A DNA stretch of 64,000 nt from Propionibacterium sp. (GCA_012517405.1 JAAYVB010000018.1:1-64000); one strand, 5' to 3'; counted from the stretch's first letter, positions 49,262 to 58,654 are shown. The notes: generated by a model not told the origin, from the sequence alone. A program made the numbers and translations.

Positions 49262-49681
49262 GTGAGTCTGACTCGGACCGCGGACGAAGTGTCGCTGGTC
49301 TGCGAGGAGGCCGCGCTGCCCCCCGGGGTTCGCCATGAGGGTGGCTGGCGAGCCATGAAGCTGCACGGGCCGTTCGAGCTATTGCTGGTCGGGGTCCTGG
49401 CGGCGGTGCTTGACCCCTTGCGAGCCGCAGGAGTGGGCGTCTACGCGATCAGCACGTTCGACACCGACTACGTCCTGGTGAAGGACGATCAGTTGGCTGC
49501 GGCTGTTGATGCCCTTGTCAGAGCGGGGCGCCGCGTCCTTGAGCCAGCTGGGCCCAGCGACCCTGCCGTGGCGAACGCGCTGGACATCATCGCGTCCAAC
49601 ATCACGACGTTCGGGGGTGACTACCCCCACGACAACACGGTTGACGGTGTGTACTCCCGTCGCGTCCCGACGTTCGGCTAA
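49262..49681 (+). CDS. ACT-domain protein, apparently shortened at the N-terminus
   Basis: A 139-aa ACT-7 like protein (VSLTRTADEVSLVCEEAALP, FELLLVGVLAAVLDPLRAAG, VYAISTFDTDYVLVKDDQL). Such proteins usually begin further upstream with an FAVCRL-type strand. Here coding similarity seems to extend 13 codons before the GTG (LFDLPHKWIGSF) up to a TAG at 49220, with no normal start codon, so the gene may use a CTG or be 5'-truncated. The C-terminal 35 residues are not part of the domain. Regulatory amino-acid binding is possible. Confidence 0.6.
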   Translation: MSLTRTADEVSLVCEEAALPPGVRHEGGWRAMKLHGPFELLLVGVLAAVLDPLRAAGVGVYAISTFDTDYVLVKDDQLAAAVDALVRAGRRVLEPAGPSDPAVANALDIIASNITTFGGDYPHDNTVDGVYSRRVPTFG

Positions 49682-49807
49682 CCGAAGGACGGTGGCCTCG
49701 TAGAGTCCTCCGACCCACAACCCCAGGTGGTGCCGCTCGGCGCCAACGTCGACCCGCCCCTGCGCCAGGCAGCACGTGACGGGCAGCGCGTCCCCCGTCT
49801 GCGCGAC

Positions 49808-49846
49808 GAGAGAGCGGGGCTGGCCACCGGCCAACCCCGCTCTCTC
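49808..49846. terminator. Strong hairpin after the DUF2202 gene
   Basis: GAGAGAGCGGGGCTGGCC (49808-49825) pairs with GGCCAACCCCGCTCTCTC (49829-49846), almost perfect. It lies 10 bp beyond the DUF2202 stop and has no T tract on either side. Confidence 0.7.
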
Positions 49847-49855
49847 GGTCTGTGT

Positions 49856-50608
49856 TCAGCTGACAGCCGGGCAATCCTCGGTGCCGGCCATCGGGCCGGT
49901 GCCGTCCATCGGGCCCTGCTGGGCCTGGGTGCCGGCCCGGCGTCCGGCCTGCTGGCCCTGCTGGGTCCCGGTGCCGGTGCCGTTCATCGGGCCTTGCTGG
50001 GCGTGTTGGCCACCACCAGCCATGCCCTTGCCGCCCCGCCCGGCCTGCTGGCCGGCCTGCGTGCCGGTGCCAACCTGTCCATCGACCGCCTTCTCGAAGG
50101 CGGCCAGGTGGTTCTCGGAGCCACTCAGCAACCGCTCGAGGGTGGCCTTGACGTCGTCCTGGGTGGCGGCTGCGATGGCCTCCTTCAGGTCGGCGATGTC
50201 ACGGGTCTCCAGGTCGACACCCACCTGATAGGCCGACTCGATCGACGCGCTGCCCTGGGCGTACCAGGTCTGGTAGAGCTCATCGAGGGCGTCGAACGCG
50301 TAGTCACCGGCCGGCAGCCCGGCCGAGGAGTCCGCCACGTCATACCGGGTCATCAGGGTGCCGACGGCGTCGTGATGCTTCTGCTCGGCCTTGACGATCA
50401 TCGAGAAGGGCCGGGCCCCGTCGTACTTGTCGGCGAACGCCTGGTACAGGTCGCGGGCCAGCCGCTCCTCCTCACGCATGAACGACAGTTCGGCCGATTC
50501 GTTCTCACTCAGGGTGCCCGGGTCGGCCGCGGCTAGCGGCACGAGACCCAGACTCAGGGCGGCCGTGCCGGCCACCAGCCAGCCCACCATTCGCTTGGTC
50601 TGCTTCAT
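49856..50608 (-). CDS. Secreted DUF2202 ferritin-like protein
   Basis: A 250-aa protein with a signal peptide (residues 1-29, ending in PLAAADP) and a DUF2202 four-helix domain (about 38-165). ELSFMREEERLARDLYQAF and KAEQKHHDAVGTLMTRYDV supply Glu/His pairs for a di-metal site. After residue 175 comes a Gly/Gln/Ala low-complexity tail (QAGRGGKGMAGGGQHAQQG). GGAGG precedes the ATG. It is divergent from a response regulator, which may control it. A role in redox or metal stress at the envelope is possible but unproven. Confidence 0.85.
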   Translation of the reverse strand: MKQTKRMVGWLVAGTAALSLGLVPLAAADPGTLSENESAELSFMREEERLARDLYQAFADKYDGARPFSMIVKAEQKHHDAVGTLMTRYDVADSSAGLPAGDYAFDALDELYQTWYAQGSASIESAYQVGVDLETRDIADLKEAIAAATQDDVKATLERLLSGSENHLAAFEKAVDGQVGTGTQAGQQAGRGGKGMAGGGQHAQQGPMNGTGTGTQQGQQAGRRAGTQAQQGPMDGTGPMAGTEDCPAVS

Positions 50609-50751
50609 GGTCCATCCTCCGTGCTCTGTCGCCGGTGAGTTCCGGCTGCTGACATCAGTCAACGCCGGTCGTGCCGCGACTTCGATGAGTCACCTGTGAA
50701 GCCTTCGTGAAGTCTGGCCGTGGGTTGGCTGGGCCGGGGGACAATGGGCAG

Positions 50752-51471
50752 ATGAGCCGAACCGTGCTGGTGGTTGACGACGAGCCCAGCATCCGAAAGG
50801 TCCTCAGCCAGTACCTGGTCTCTGAGGGCCACCGGGTGCTGGAGGCCGCCACCGGCGCTGAGGCGCTGCAGCACCTGGGGCTGCTGGGTGGGCAGGGTTC
50901 GGGAGTCGACCTCGTCCTGCTCGACCTCGGCCTGCCCGACATTGACGGCCTTGAGGTTCTCAGCACCATTCGGCGTAGTCAGACGGTCTATGTGATGGTG
51001 CTGACCGCCCGCGCCGAAGAGGTCGACAAGCTCGTCGGGCTCAACGTCGGAGCCGACGACTACGTGACCAAGCCGTTCAGCGTCCGCGAGGTGGCGGCCC
51101 GCATCAAGGCGGTCTTCCGCCGCCTGGATGCCGCCAGCCGCGACACCCACGACGAGGACGTCCTGCGGCTGGGCGACCTGGTGATCGACCGGGCCGCCCG
51201 AGAGGTGCATCTCGCCGGGACGCCCGTCGAGCTGTCAGCCCTCGACTTCGACCTGCTCACCGCGCTGGCCGAGCGTCCGGGACGCGTCCTGTCGCGCGCC
51301 CAACTGCTCGAGAAGGTGTGGGGCTACGACTTCTACGGCGACGAGCGGGTGGTCGACGTACACATCCGGACGATGCGCAAGGCGCTGGACGATGACCCCG
51401 TCGAACCGCGGTTCATCGCGACGGTCCGCGGCGTGGGCTACAAGTTCCTGCCGCTCGATTCGAGGCACTGA
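50752..51471 (+). CDS. OmpR-family response regulator
   Basis: A 239-aa regulator. The receiver (1-120) has Asp-Asp in VLVVDDEPSIRK, the phosphorylated Asp in VLLDLGLPDIDG (about residue 57), Thr in VLTARAEE and Lys in YVTKPFS. The winged-helix output domain (about 135-238) has SALDFDLLTALAERPGRVLSR and VDVHIRTMRKAL. The stop overlaps the kinase start (TGATG). The divergent DUF2202 gene is a plausible target. Confidence 0.94.
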   Translation: MSRTVLVVDDEPSIRKVLSQYLVSEGHRVLEAATGAEALQHLGLLGGQGSGVDLVLLDLGLPDIDGLEVLSTIRRSQTVYVMVLTARAEEVDKLVGLNVGADDYVTKPFSVREVAARIKAVFRRLDAASRDTHDEDVLRLGDLVIDRAAREVHLAGTPVELSALDFDLLTALAERPGRVLSRAQLLEKVWGYDFYGDERVVDVHIRTMRKALDDDPVEPRFIATVRGVGYKFLPLDSRH

Positions 51472-52595
51472 TGGCCAAACGCTCCGGGGGGCCGATAGGT
51501 CGGCTCAGCGTCCAGTTGGTCGCCTCGCACGTGTTGGTGGCGGTGGTGTCGCTGGCCAGCGCCGGAGCGTTGGTGGCGCTGCTGGCCCCGCGGATTTTCG
51601 AGGTGCTGGGCAACGCGCACGTCCCCGGCTCCGCTGGGGCGGGCCGCGGCACCGGTGGGGGGTTGGGTGTTCAGATGGCCGAGGCCGTGCGGCAGTCCCT
51701 GGGCTGGGGACTGCTCGTCGGGGTGAGCGCTGCGGTCGTGCTCGGGGTGATCGCGGCCCGTTGGCTACTCGGTCAGGTGGACGCGTTGCGCCGCGCCACC
51801 CAGCGGCTGGCGTCCGGCCAGTACCGAACCGAGTTGCCCAAGCCCCGCACCCGGGAGCTGGCCGAGCTGGTGGACGATCTGGGGATGATGGCCGGTCGAC
51901 TGGCCGACACCGAGCAGCGTCGCACCCGGCTGCTGGGCGAGGTGGGCCACGAGATGCGCACCCCGCTGACCGTGATCGACGCCCAACTCGAGGCGATGAT
52001 CGACGGGGTGATGCCGGCGAACGGCGAGAACCTCTCGCTGATCGCCACCGAGACCCGCAGATTGCGGCGGCTGGCCAACGACCTCAGCTCGCTGTCCCGG
52101 GCCGAGGAGGGCGCCGAGAGCCTCGATTTGAGTCTGATCGATCTGGGCGGCGTGGTGGAGCGGGTGGTCGACCGACTGCGTCCGCAGGCCACCGATGCGG
52201 GCATCGACCTGCAGGTCACCCAGGTGGACCAGACCCCGGTGCTCGCCGACGCCGACCGCGTCGCCCAGGTGGTGACCAACCTGGTCGGCAACGCGATCCG
52301 GGCGACGCCCGAGGGTGGCCGGATCACCGTGCACTGCCAGCCGGACGCCGGCCAGGGGGTGGTGCAGGTCACCGATACCGGGGAGGGGCTGGCGTCCGAC
52401 GACCTGGAGCGCATCTTCGAGCGGTTCTACCGGGTGCCGGGGCGTCGCTCGTCCGGTAGCGACGGCGGTGGGTCGGGCATCGGGCTGACCATCGCGCGGC
52501 ACCTGGCCGAGCGCCACGGCGGTAGCCTCACCGCCGCCTCGGCGGGCAAGGGTCAGGGCTCAACCTTCAGCCTGCGGCTGCCTCTGGCGTCCTGA
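51471..52595 (+). CDS. Sensor histidine kinase
   Basis: A 374-aa membrane kinase with two helices (about 13-38 and 80-102) around a short 40-residue Gly-rich outer loop, a HAMP domain (100-150), a dimerisation domain with the phospho-acceptor in LGEVGHEMRTPLTVIDAQLE (about residue 162), and an ATPase domain with NLVGNAIRATPEGG, DTGEGLASDDLERIFERFYR and GGGSGIGLTIA. The small sensor loop suggests detection within or close to the membrane. Translationally coupled to the response regulator. Confidence 0.94.
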   Translation: MAKRSGGPIGRLSVQLVASHVLVAVVSLASAGALVALLAPRIFEVLGNAHVPGSAGAGRGTGGGLGVQMAEAVRQSLGWGLLVGVSAAVVLGVIAARWLLGQVDALRRATQRLASGQYRTELPKPRTRELAELVDDLGMMAGRLADTEQRRTRLLGEVGHEMRTPLTVIDAQLEAMIDGVMPANGENLSLIATETRRLRRLANDLSSLSRAEEGAESLDLSLIDLGGVVERVVDRLRPQATDAGIDLQVTQVDQTPVLADADRVAQVVTNLVGNAIRATPEGGRITVHCQPDAGQGVVQVTDTGEGLASDDLERIFERFYRVPGRRSSGSDGGGSGIGLTIARHLAERHGGSLTAASAGKGQGSTFSLRLPLAS

Positions 52596-52639
52596 AATCA
52601 GCTCGTTCCTGGCATTAGCCTCGCGCTTTCATGACGGTA

Positions 52640-53955
52640 GGTGGACTGTGGCGGGTTGAGATAGCGAAAGTGCCTCTGACTTGGGATGATGTGACTTGTC
52701 TAGAGAACACAGCAACCAAGAAAAGGAGCACCTTCGAGGTGAAGAATACCGGCTCGTATCCCAGGGTTCATGTCGATACCGCCAAGGTGTCTGCTGTCGG
52801 TCAGGCCGGCGGGATCCTGCTCACCGAGACCATCCGCGCCTCAGGCCTGGATCGTGGCCTGTCCGAGGCGCTGGACCGGTGGCGCAAACCATTGGCGGTC
52901 CATGACCCGGGCAAGATCATCCTGGACTTGGCGGTGTCGCTGGTGCTCGGCGGTGAAGCGTTGAGTGACATCGCTGTCTTGCGCGGGGAGCCCGGCGTCT
53001 ACGGGTCGGTGGCCTCGGACCCGACCGTCTCGCGCCTGATCGCGGCCCTCGCCCAGGACGCCGACAAGGCCGTGACCGCGATCGGCTCGGCCAGGCAGCA
53101 GGCCCGCGCCAGGGCCTGGGCCTTGGCCGGGGACCACGCCCCCGGACACCAGCGCAGCATTGAGGATCCGTTGATCATCGACCTGGACGCCACCCTGATC
53201 ACGGCGCATTCGGAGAAGCAGCAGGCCGCGCCGACGTTCAAACGCGGGTTCGGGTTCCACCCACTGATGGCGTTCGCGGACCACGGACCCACCGGGACCG
53301 GCGAAGCACTGGTGGCGCATCTGCGGCCCGGGAACGCCGGCTCCAACACCGCCGCCGATCACATCACCGTCACCGCAGCCGCCCTCGCCCAACTGCCCGA
53401 CAAGAACCCGCGGCCCGGAAAGACGATCCTGATCCGCGCCGACGGCGCCGGCGGCACCAAAGACTTCACCCGATGGCTCACCGGCCGCCGGGTGTCCTAC
53501 TCGGTGGGGTTCACCCTCCCGATGGACACCACTGCGCTGTATCACCTGATCCCCGGCTGGGTCTGGGTCCCGGCCCTCAACGCCGACAGCCAAGCGCGCG
53601 AAGGGGCGGATCTGGCCGAGCTCACCGGACTGTTGGACCTGTCGGACTGGCCTGATGGGATGCGGGTGATCGTCCGCCGGGAACGACCCCACCCCGGCGC
53701 GCAACTGCGCTTCGACGACGTCGACGGCTACCGACTCACCGCGTTCGCGACCAACACCAGAGCCGGCACCCTCCAACACCTCGAGCTGCGGCATCGTCGC
53801 CGCGCCCGCTGCGAGGACCGGATCCGGATCGCGAAAGACACCGGCCTGACCAACCTCCCTCTCCACGACTTCAACGCCAACCGGATCTGGTGCCAGATCG
53901 TGGCGCTGGCGAGCGAGTTGCAGGCCTGGACCGGGCTCCTCGCTCTGGCCGGCCA
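52640..53955 (+). mobile_element. IS1380-family insertion sequence, right end missing
   Basis: The element holds the transposase frame from 52739. The left boundary is not fixed; it lies somewhere between the kinase stop (52595) and about 52700. The right part is lost at the IS256 junction (53956). Confidence 0.6.
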
Positions 53956-53960
53956 GGGAC
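52739..53960 (+). pseudogene. IS1380-family transposase, 3'-truncated
   Basis: The frame from GTG 52739 (AAAGGAG site upstream) encodes an IS1380 DDE transposase: IILDLAVSLVLGGEALSDIA, the first aspartate in PLIIDLDATLITAHSEKQ, KRGFGFHPLMAFADHGPTG, the second aspartate in TILIRADGAGGTKDF and HDFNANRIWCQIVALASELQ. It stops abruptly after TGLLALAG, where the left end of an IS256 element begins. The frame continues open into that element, giving an artificial fusion ORF. Confidence 0.85.
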
Positions 53961-54570
53961 TGTACTTTCAACGGTGTAACTCCGATCGAGGAGGTACCAC
54001 GATGAGCAAGCAGGTTGAGACGGTCCCGGTGGCCGGGGAAGGAGCCGATGCGGCCGTGGTGACAGGTCTGGGATCAGACGTCCCGGTGGTGGATCGTGGG
54101 CTGGTCGCGCAGCTCGTGGGCGAAGCGCAGCGCCAAGGGCTGCCCGTGGACGGCGAGGGCGGTCTGCTCGCGGAGCTGACTCGGCTGGTGTTGGAGTCCG
54201 CGTTGGAGGGCGAGATCACCGATCATCTCGTCTATGACAAGCATGAGCGGGGTGGTTCGGTCGATGGGAACGCTCGTAACGGCACCCGGACGAAGACGGT
54301 GCTGAGCAAGGCCGGCCCGGTCCAGGTCGATGTCCCGCGGGACCGTGCCGGCACCTTCGAGCCGAAGATCGTCGCGAAGCGGCAGCGTCGGGCTCGGGTC
54401 GATCGAGGACATCGTGTTGTCGCTGTCGGCGCGGGGGATGACCCACGGCGATATCAGCGCGCACCTGGCCGACGTGTATGGCAGTGACGTGTCGAAGACT
54501 ACGATCTCGATGATCACCGACAAGGTGCTTGAGGGGATGGCGGAGTGGCAGAACCTGCCCCTGGCCCCGG
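53956..54570 (+). mobile_element. IS256-family insertion sequence, left part only
   Basis: The sequence GGGACTGTACTTTCAACGG at 53956 looks like an IS256-type left terminal repeat and precedes the transposase start by 46 bp. The element breaks off near 54570, where IS30-like sequence begins. Confidence 0.65.
54002..54570 (+). pseudogene. IS256-family transposase remnant, frameshifted and truncated
   Basis: ATG 54002 (GGAGG upstream) encodes the N-terminal part (VDGEGGLLAELTRLVLESAL, ARNGTRTKTVLSKAGPVQVD, RDRAGTFEPKIVAKRQRR). Near 54385-54400 the frame shifts; the homologous product then continues one frame over (SIEDIVLSLSARGMTHGDIS, SKTTISMITDKVLEGMAEWQ) and ends before the catalytic DDE core. 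It cannot be active. Confidence 0.85.
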
Positions 54571-55300
54571 GGCGGTTTCTAACGAACGTTGCGAATCCTG
54601 ATCAGGAGGAGTCGCGATCCGCGTTATGCGCCGAACAAGATGCCAGGTGAGGTCAAACGCCGATACTTCGAGTTGATCCGGAGGGGCGCGAGCGGCTCTG
54701 CCGCGTCGGTCGAGGTCGGAGTGTCGCTCAGCTGCGGATCGGTGTGGTTCATCGACGCTGGCAGTGTGAAGTTCATCGACACGCCGATCAGTAGCAGGTA
54801 TCTGTCCCAGGATGACCGGATCGAGATCGCCGATGGTCTCGATGCCGGCGAGCGGGTGAAGGCGATCGCGGCTCGGATCGGTAAGAGCTATCAGAGTATG
54901 TATCGAGAGGTCGCTCGCAATCGGAAGCCAGATGGGTGCTATCAGCCGTGGTTCGCGCACGGGCAAGCGCATCTGAATCGTCGCCGCCCGAAACCGCACC
55001 GATTTAGCTCCGACCCGGAGCTGACCGCCGTCGTCGCCGCGAAGCTACGCAAGCGGTGGTCTCCGCAGCAGATCAGCCGCTGGTTGCGACGCCGGTGGCC
55101 GGGCGCACCGGATGGCACGTCTGCGCCGAGACGATCTACGAAGCCGTCTACCATGGCCTGATCGTCCCCTCCGGCCTGGGTGAGGCCTTGGATAGTGCCG
55201 GCGGTGATGACCAGCCTTGCGCTTGACACTTGTGATCATCGCGGGTGGTCCTGCAGATGTCATGAGACATGTCCTGAACCACCACACTGCCGATGCGCGA
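54571..55300 (+). mobile_element. IS30-like remnant and possible IS end
   Basis: Carries the broken IS30 transposase. After 55225 a short GC/AT-mixed stretch includes an ATGTCATGAGACATGTC segment with an inner dyad, reminiscent of insertion-sequence ends, just before the truncated BTAD gene. Confidence 0.45.
54640..55223 (+). pseudogene. IS30-family transposase remnant
   Basis: From ATG 54640 the product shows the IS30 N-terminal helix-turn-helix (RYLSQDDRIEIADGLDAGER, IAARIGKSYQSMYREVARN) and the KLRKRWSPQQISRWLRR segment. Around 55103 a frameshift moves the continuing similarity (GWHVCAETIYEAVYHGL) to another frame, which stops at 55223 before the catalytic core. It is the third element of the IS pile-up. 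Confidence 0.8.
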
Positions 55301-55302
55301 CG

Positions 55303-56505
55303 CTAAGATGCGGTACTTCTGATTCGTGCCCAGTCCTCTTGGGCGAGGACCTGTTCGGTGCGTTGTCCGATCTGGGCGGGTAGTCCGTCGTCGTCTTCGG
55401 CGTTGCAGATGTCTTGGTCGATGAGGCGCCGGGATTCCTCGTGATGGCCTTGTGCTTGGAGGATGGCGGCCATGTCGAGTTTGGGGATCTCCTCGTAGGG
55501 TGCTGCCAAGAGGCTGGTCTCGGTCGCCGCCTGGGCCCGGTCGAGTTGACCGGTTTGGAGGAAGTGGATGGTGAGTAGGTGTGCTGTGTCGACGATGGCA
55601 CAGGTCATGTGATGATCGATACCAGTGTCGGTCAGCCAGGACCATCCACCCGGACGGAGCCGATCAAACGGCCGTCCGGTGACCAGGCCGAGTGCCGCAA
55701 CCATGTCATCGACACCGCCGGTTCCGCAGGCTTGCCCACGCAGCCTCAGCCGGCGGAACAGGTCCACATCCATGAGCAGGTCCTCGATTTGATAGACCGG
55801 CACGCCACGCAGTTTGGCGGCGGGCGATTCGGTCGCGGCCGGCAGATGCGGGAGCCTGTTGCGCGGGTTGGTGCCGAGCCAGTCGCGGACGGTCTTGACT
55901 GCTGTGCGCACGGTGGTGAGGTTCATGTAGCCGAGAGCGGTGGCCAACTCGTCAGGGGTGGCTCCGTGTTCACGCAGGGCCAGGTAGCTGAGCACTTCGG
56001 TGAAGAAGGGTTTGCGTTTGGCGATCGCGGCGCCGTGAGCGCGCACCATGACCGGCCCGAGCAGCGCCAGTCGCGGCCGCGCGCAGTCGTCACTGCGCCA
56101 GTCGGCGAGATCCTGGTCTAGCCCCGGGTCGGCCTGCTCCACCACGGTACGAACGTGCGCAGACACTATCGGATCGAGAACCTCAAGATCGGCCTCAACC
56201 GCGCTTGCTGGCAGCGGCGCATCTGCAGCGATGAGGCTGGTAGACGGCCCGCTGTCTGGCGTCGACCGTGGCACAGTCAGGTCCTCGCGGAGCGCACCGA
56301 AGACCGTCCGCGAGTACGCCGCCCAGATCGCCGCCGGCAACGCATCCACCCCCACCCGATCTGAGCCACGTCGGGCCATCAGACCCAGTCGCAGATCGCA
56401 AGCCCATGACCCAACACACGCGTCCCGACCACCCGGAAACCGATCTATGATCGATACAGGATCAACACATGGCGGTGATGATATGAAGACGATGCAGCGC
56501 CTCAC
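55303..56505 (-). pseudogene. C-terminal part of a LysM/BTAD-type regulator
   Basis: About 400 open codons. Residues about 155-380 match the bacterial transcriptional activator region of actinobacterial LysM-BTAD proteins: FFTEVLSYLALREHGATPDELA and MNLTTVRTAVKTVRDWLG form the winged helix, then DLFRRLRLRGQACG and helical repeats (HHMTCAIVDTAHLLTIHFLQ). The large N-terminal membrane and LysM parts of such proteins are missing, and the first 100 residues look like read-through; ATG 56379 is a possible internal start. Such genes often accompany integrative conjugative elements. It is probably a remnant. Confidence 0.6.
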
Positions 56506-57394
56506 TAACGCCTACCAGAACGCCCGGGTGGAGGAAATCGACGGGCACTCCCGCTACATCATCATGAGCGACTGTCACCGAGGCGACGGCTCGGTCTCTG
56601 ACGAGTTCCTCAAGAACAAGAACGTCTTCCTGGCAGCAATGGAGCATTACTGGAAGGAGGGGTTCACCTACATCGAGGCCGGCGATGGCGATGAACTCTG
56701 GGAACACCAGTACAAGCACATCATCAAGGCGAACCGGGCCGTGTGGGACCAGCTGCTGCATTTTCATCGTGCGGATCGCTACATCCGGATGTACGGCAAC
56801 CACGACATCCGGTTGAAGGATCCGGGCTTCGTGCGCGCGAACCTGTGGACGGCCGCAGATCCGGACTCTGGGGACGTGGAACCGTTCTTCACCGGACTCG
56901 AGGCGATTGAGGCCGTGGTGTTGCAGCACCGTGACACTCGGCAGGAAATCCTGATCGTGCACGGCCATCAGGGCGACTTCGCCAACGACCAGTTGTGGCA
57001 GTTCAGCAGGTTCACACTGCGCTACTTCTGGAGGTATCTGCACGCGTTCGGGGCCCACAGCCCCTCCAGTCCGGTACGCAACTCGTACAAACGGCACAAG
57101 GTGGAGCGTAACTACGTGAAGTGGATCCGGGAGAACGGCATCGCGTTGATCTGCGGGCACACCCATCGGGAGAAGTTCCCCAAGCACCATGAGTTGCCCT
57201 ACTTCAACGACGGCTGTTCCCTGTACCCCTCACACATCACCGGGCTCGAGATCGAGAACAACGAGATCAGCTTGGTGCGCTGGCGCGTCGACCCGAACGA
57301 GGAGGGCTTTCTGCAGGTCACCCGGCGGGTCATCGCCGGGCCGGAGCCACTGGACAGGTTCGACCTCAAGCGGAGGGTGCCGAGCGCCGACTGA
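56483..57394 (+). CDS. Calcineurin-like metallophosphoesterase
   Basis: A 303-aa phosphoesterase with the full metal motif set: IIMSDCHRGDG (about residue 26), GDGDELWEHQ (about 65), YGNHDIRL (about 103), IVHGHQGDF (about 155) and ICGHTHREKF (about 225). The spacing resembles the YbbF/LpxH-like branch, but an actinobacterium has no lipid A, so the substrate is open. ATG 56483 overlaps the opposite-strand BTAD fragment by 23 bp. Codon use is normal. Confidence 0.88.
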   Translation: MKTMQRLTNAYQNARVEEIDGHSRYIIMSDCHRGDGSVSDEFLKNKNVFLAAMEHYWKEGFTYIEAGDGDELWEHQYKHIIKANRAVWDQLLHFHRADRYIRMYGNHDIRLKDPGFVRANLWTAADPDSGDVEPFFTGLEAIEAVVLQHRDTRQEILIVHGHQGDFANDQLWQFSRFTLRYFWRYLHAFGAHSPSSPVRNSYKRHKVERNYVKWIRENGIALICGHTHREKFPKHHELPYFNDGCSLYPSHITGLEIENNEISLVRWRVDPNEEGFLQVTRRVIAGPEPLDRFDLKRRVPSAD

Positions 57395-57482
57395 TGCCAC
57401 CCGCGGGCTGGCGCCTTCGATGCTGAGAGTGTCCCAGGAACTCGTTGCGGCCATCATCGCCGCATCGCGTGCACTCGGCCTT

Positions 57483-57507
57483 CAGGGCCCTGGCTGAGAT
57501 GGCCCTG
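57483..57507. terminator. Convergent hairpin
   Basis: CAGGGCC (57483-57489) pairs with GGCCCTG (57501-57507) around an 11-base loop, between the phosphoesterase gene and the convergent unknown gene. Confidence 0.5.
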
Positions 57508-57544
57508 ATGAGCCGACGGAGATGACTTCATCCTGCGGTCGCGC

Positions 57545-58654
57545 TCAGGTAATGACGCCGATGCGCAGTTCGTCCAGGCCCCACCACAGTAGGGGGCGCA
57601 CGCTGGCACGCATGTCGTTGAGCGCGCTTGCGGATCGCACCGACACCCCGGCCAGCACCATCACCGACTCGCCCGCCCGGAAGGTGGTCTCGGTCGCCGC
57701 CAGCAGGTTGAATGCGCGTTGCTCGATGTCGGGCAGTTCGCCGTTCGCGTCGTCACCATCCGAGCTCAAGGCACGTCCCGAGACCAGGCTGTGCAGCACT
57801 TCCCCGCCGTCCGGGCGCAGCGCGGCTATGAACAGGGTCACCTCTGCGCTGACCGCTCCTTCCGAAAGCCCCCACTCGTCCCGCAGCGACAGGTTGACCC
57901 GGCTGTAGAAGTTGTGCAGCGCGGCGGCTATCATCAGCCGCCCGTTCGAGGCAGGCGTGAAGACGGTGCCGCAGGCCACCGACAGCCACGCCTGATGCAA
58001 AGGCACCAGGCCGAACAGCTCATTGAGTCCCCAGGTCGCATCGGGATCCACCGACAGGTCGGCGTCCACCACCAGGTGACCGATCTCTCGCCTCGCGAAG
58101 GAGCGGTCCTGCACCTGCATGGTGTTGAGCCAGCCTGCCGACAGCGGCCCGCGGCGTTCGAGACTGAATGGCGAGCGGTACTGGGTCAGTTCGGGATCGG
58201 CGGGCAGGACGACGTGCGGGTCCAATGCGGGCAAAGGCAGCTGGGCCTTGGTGAACAGGGCCGCGAAGTGGCTCCTCTGCGCCTTGCGGAGCTCGGCGTA
58301 GCCCGCCAGCACCGCCGCGAGCCGGGTCTGCAACTGACGGCGAGCGAGTGCACGCTCGGCGTCCCAGCTCGTGGCGTCGTGGGCGATTGCGGTGCCCCGC
58401 ACGGCCCATCTGGCGCGCGTCGCGGCGATCTCCGCCCGCGCCTGCGCGGCCTCGTCGCTCGACACCAGGGCGCGAGTCCGTTCGAGAAAGGCGTGCTGCG
58501 CCGCGCACAGCTCGGTTGGCGCGGGCATGGCAGGGTGGGTTGCGCGCAGTGCTGCCGCCGGGTCAAAGCCTCGCCCGGTGAACTGCGGATCTGAGGGAGG
58601 AAGGATCACTTCGCGGGACCTCCAATGCGGGACACGGGATGCGTCCTTGATCAA
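57545..58654 (-). CDS. Conserved-looking protein of unknown function
   Basis: A 369-aa protein with good high-GC codon use. An Ala/Arg-rich helical middle (about residues 75-140: ARAEIAATRARWAVRGTAIA, RRQLQTRLAAVLAGYAELRK) is followed by a mixed alpha/beta part with SLERRGPLSAGWLNTMQVQD, WGLNELFGLVPLHQAWLSVA and a beta-rich C-terminus (VMVLAGVSVRSASALNDMRA). There is no signal peptide, membrane helix or known catalytic motif. I do not recognise the family. The gene stands alone. Confidence 0.7.
   Translation of the reverse strand: MIKDASRVPHWRSREVILPPSDPQFTGRGFDPAAALRATHPAMPAPTELCAAQHAFLERTRALVSSDEAAQARAEIAATRARWAVRGTAIAHDATSWDAERALARRQLQTRLAAVLAGYAELRKAQRSHFAALFTKAQLPLPALDPHVVLPADPELTQYRSPFSLERRGPLSAGWLNTMQVQDRSFARREIGHLVVDADLSVDPDATWGLNELFGLVPLHQAWLSVACGTVFTPASNGRLMIAAALHNFYSRVNLSLRDEWGLSEGAVSAEVTLFIAALRPDGGEVLHSLVSGRALSSDGDDANGELPDIEQRAFNLLAATETTFRAGESVMVLAGVSVRSASALNDMRASVRPLLWWGLDELRIGVIT

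Noticed and set aside
51392-52459. 355-codon frame overlapping the kinase gene in another frame
   Set aside because: Arg/Gly-rich shadow of the kinase, which carries H, N and G boxes in the correct frame.
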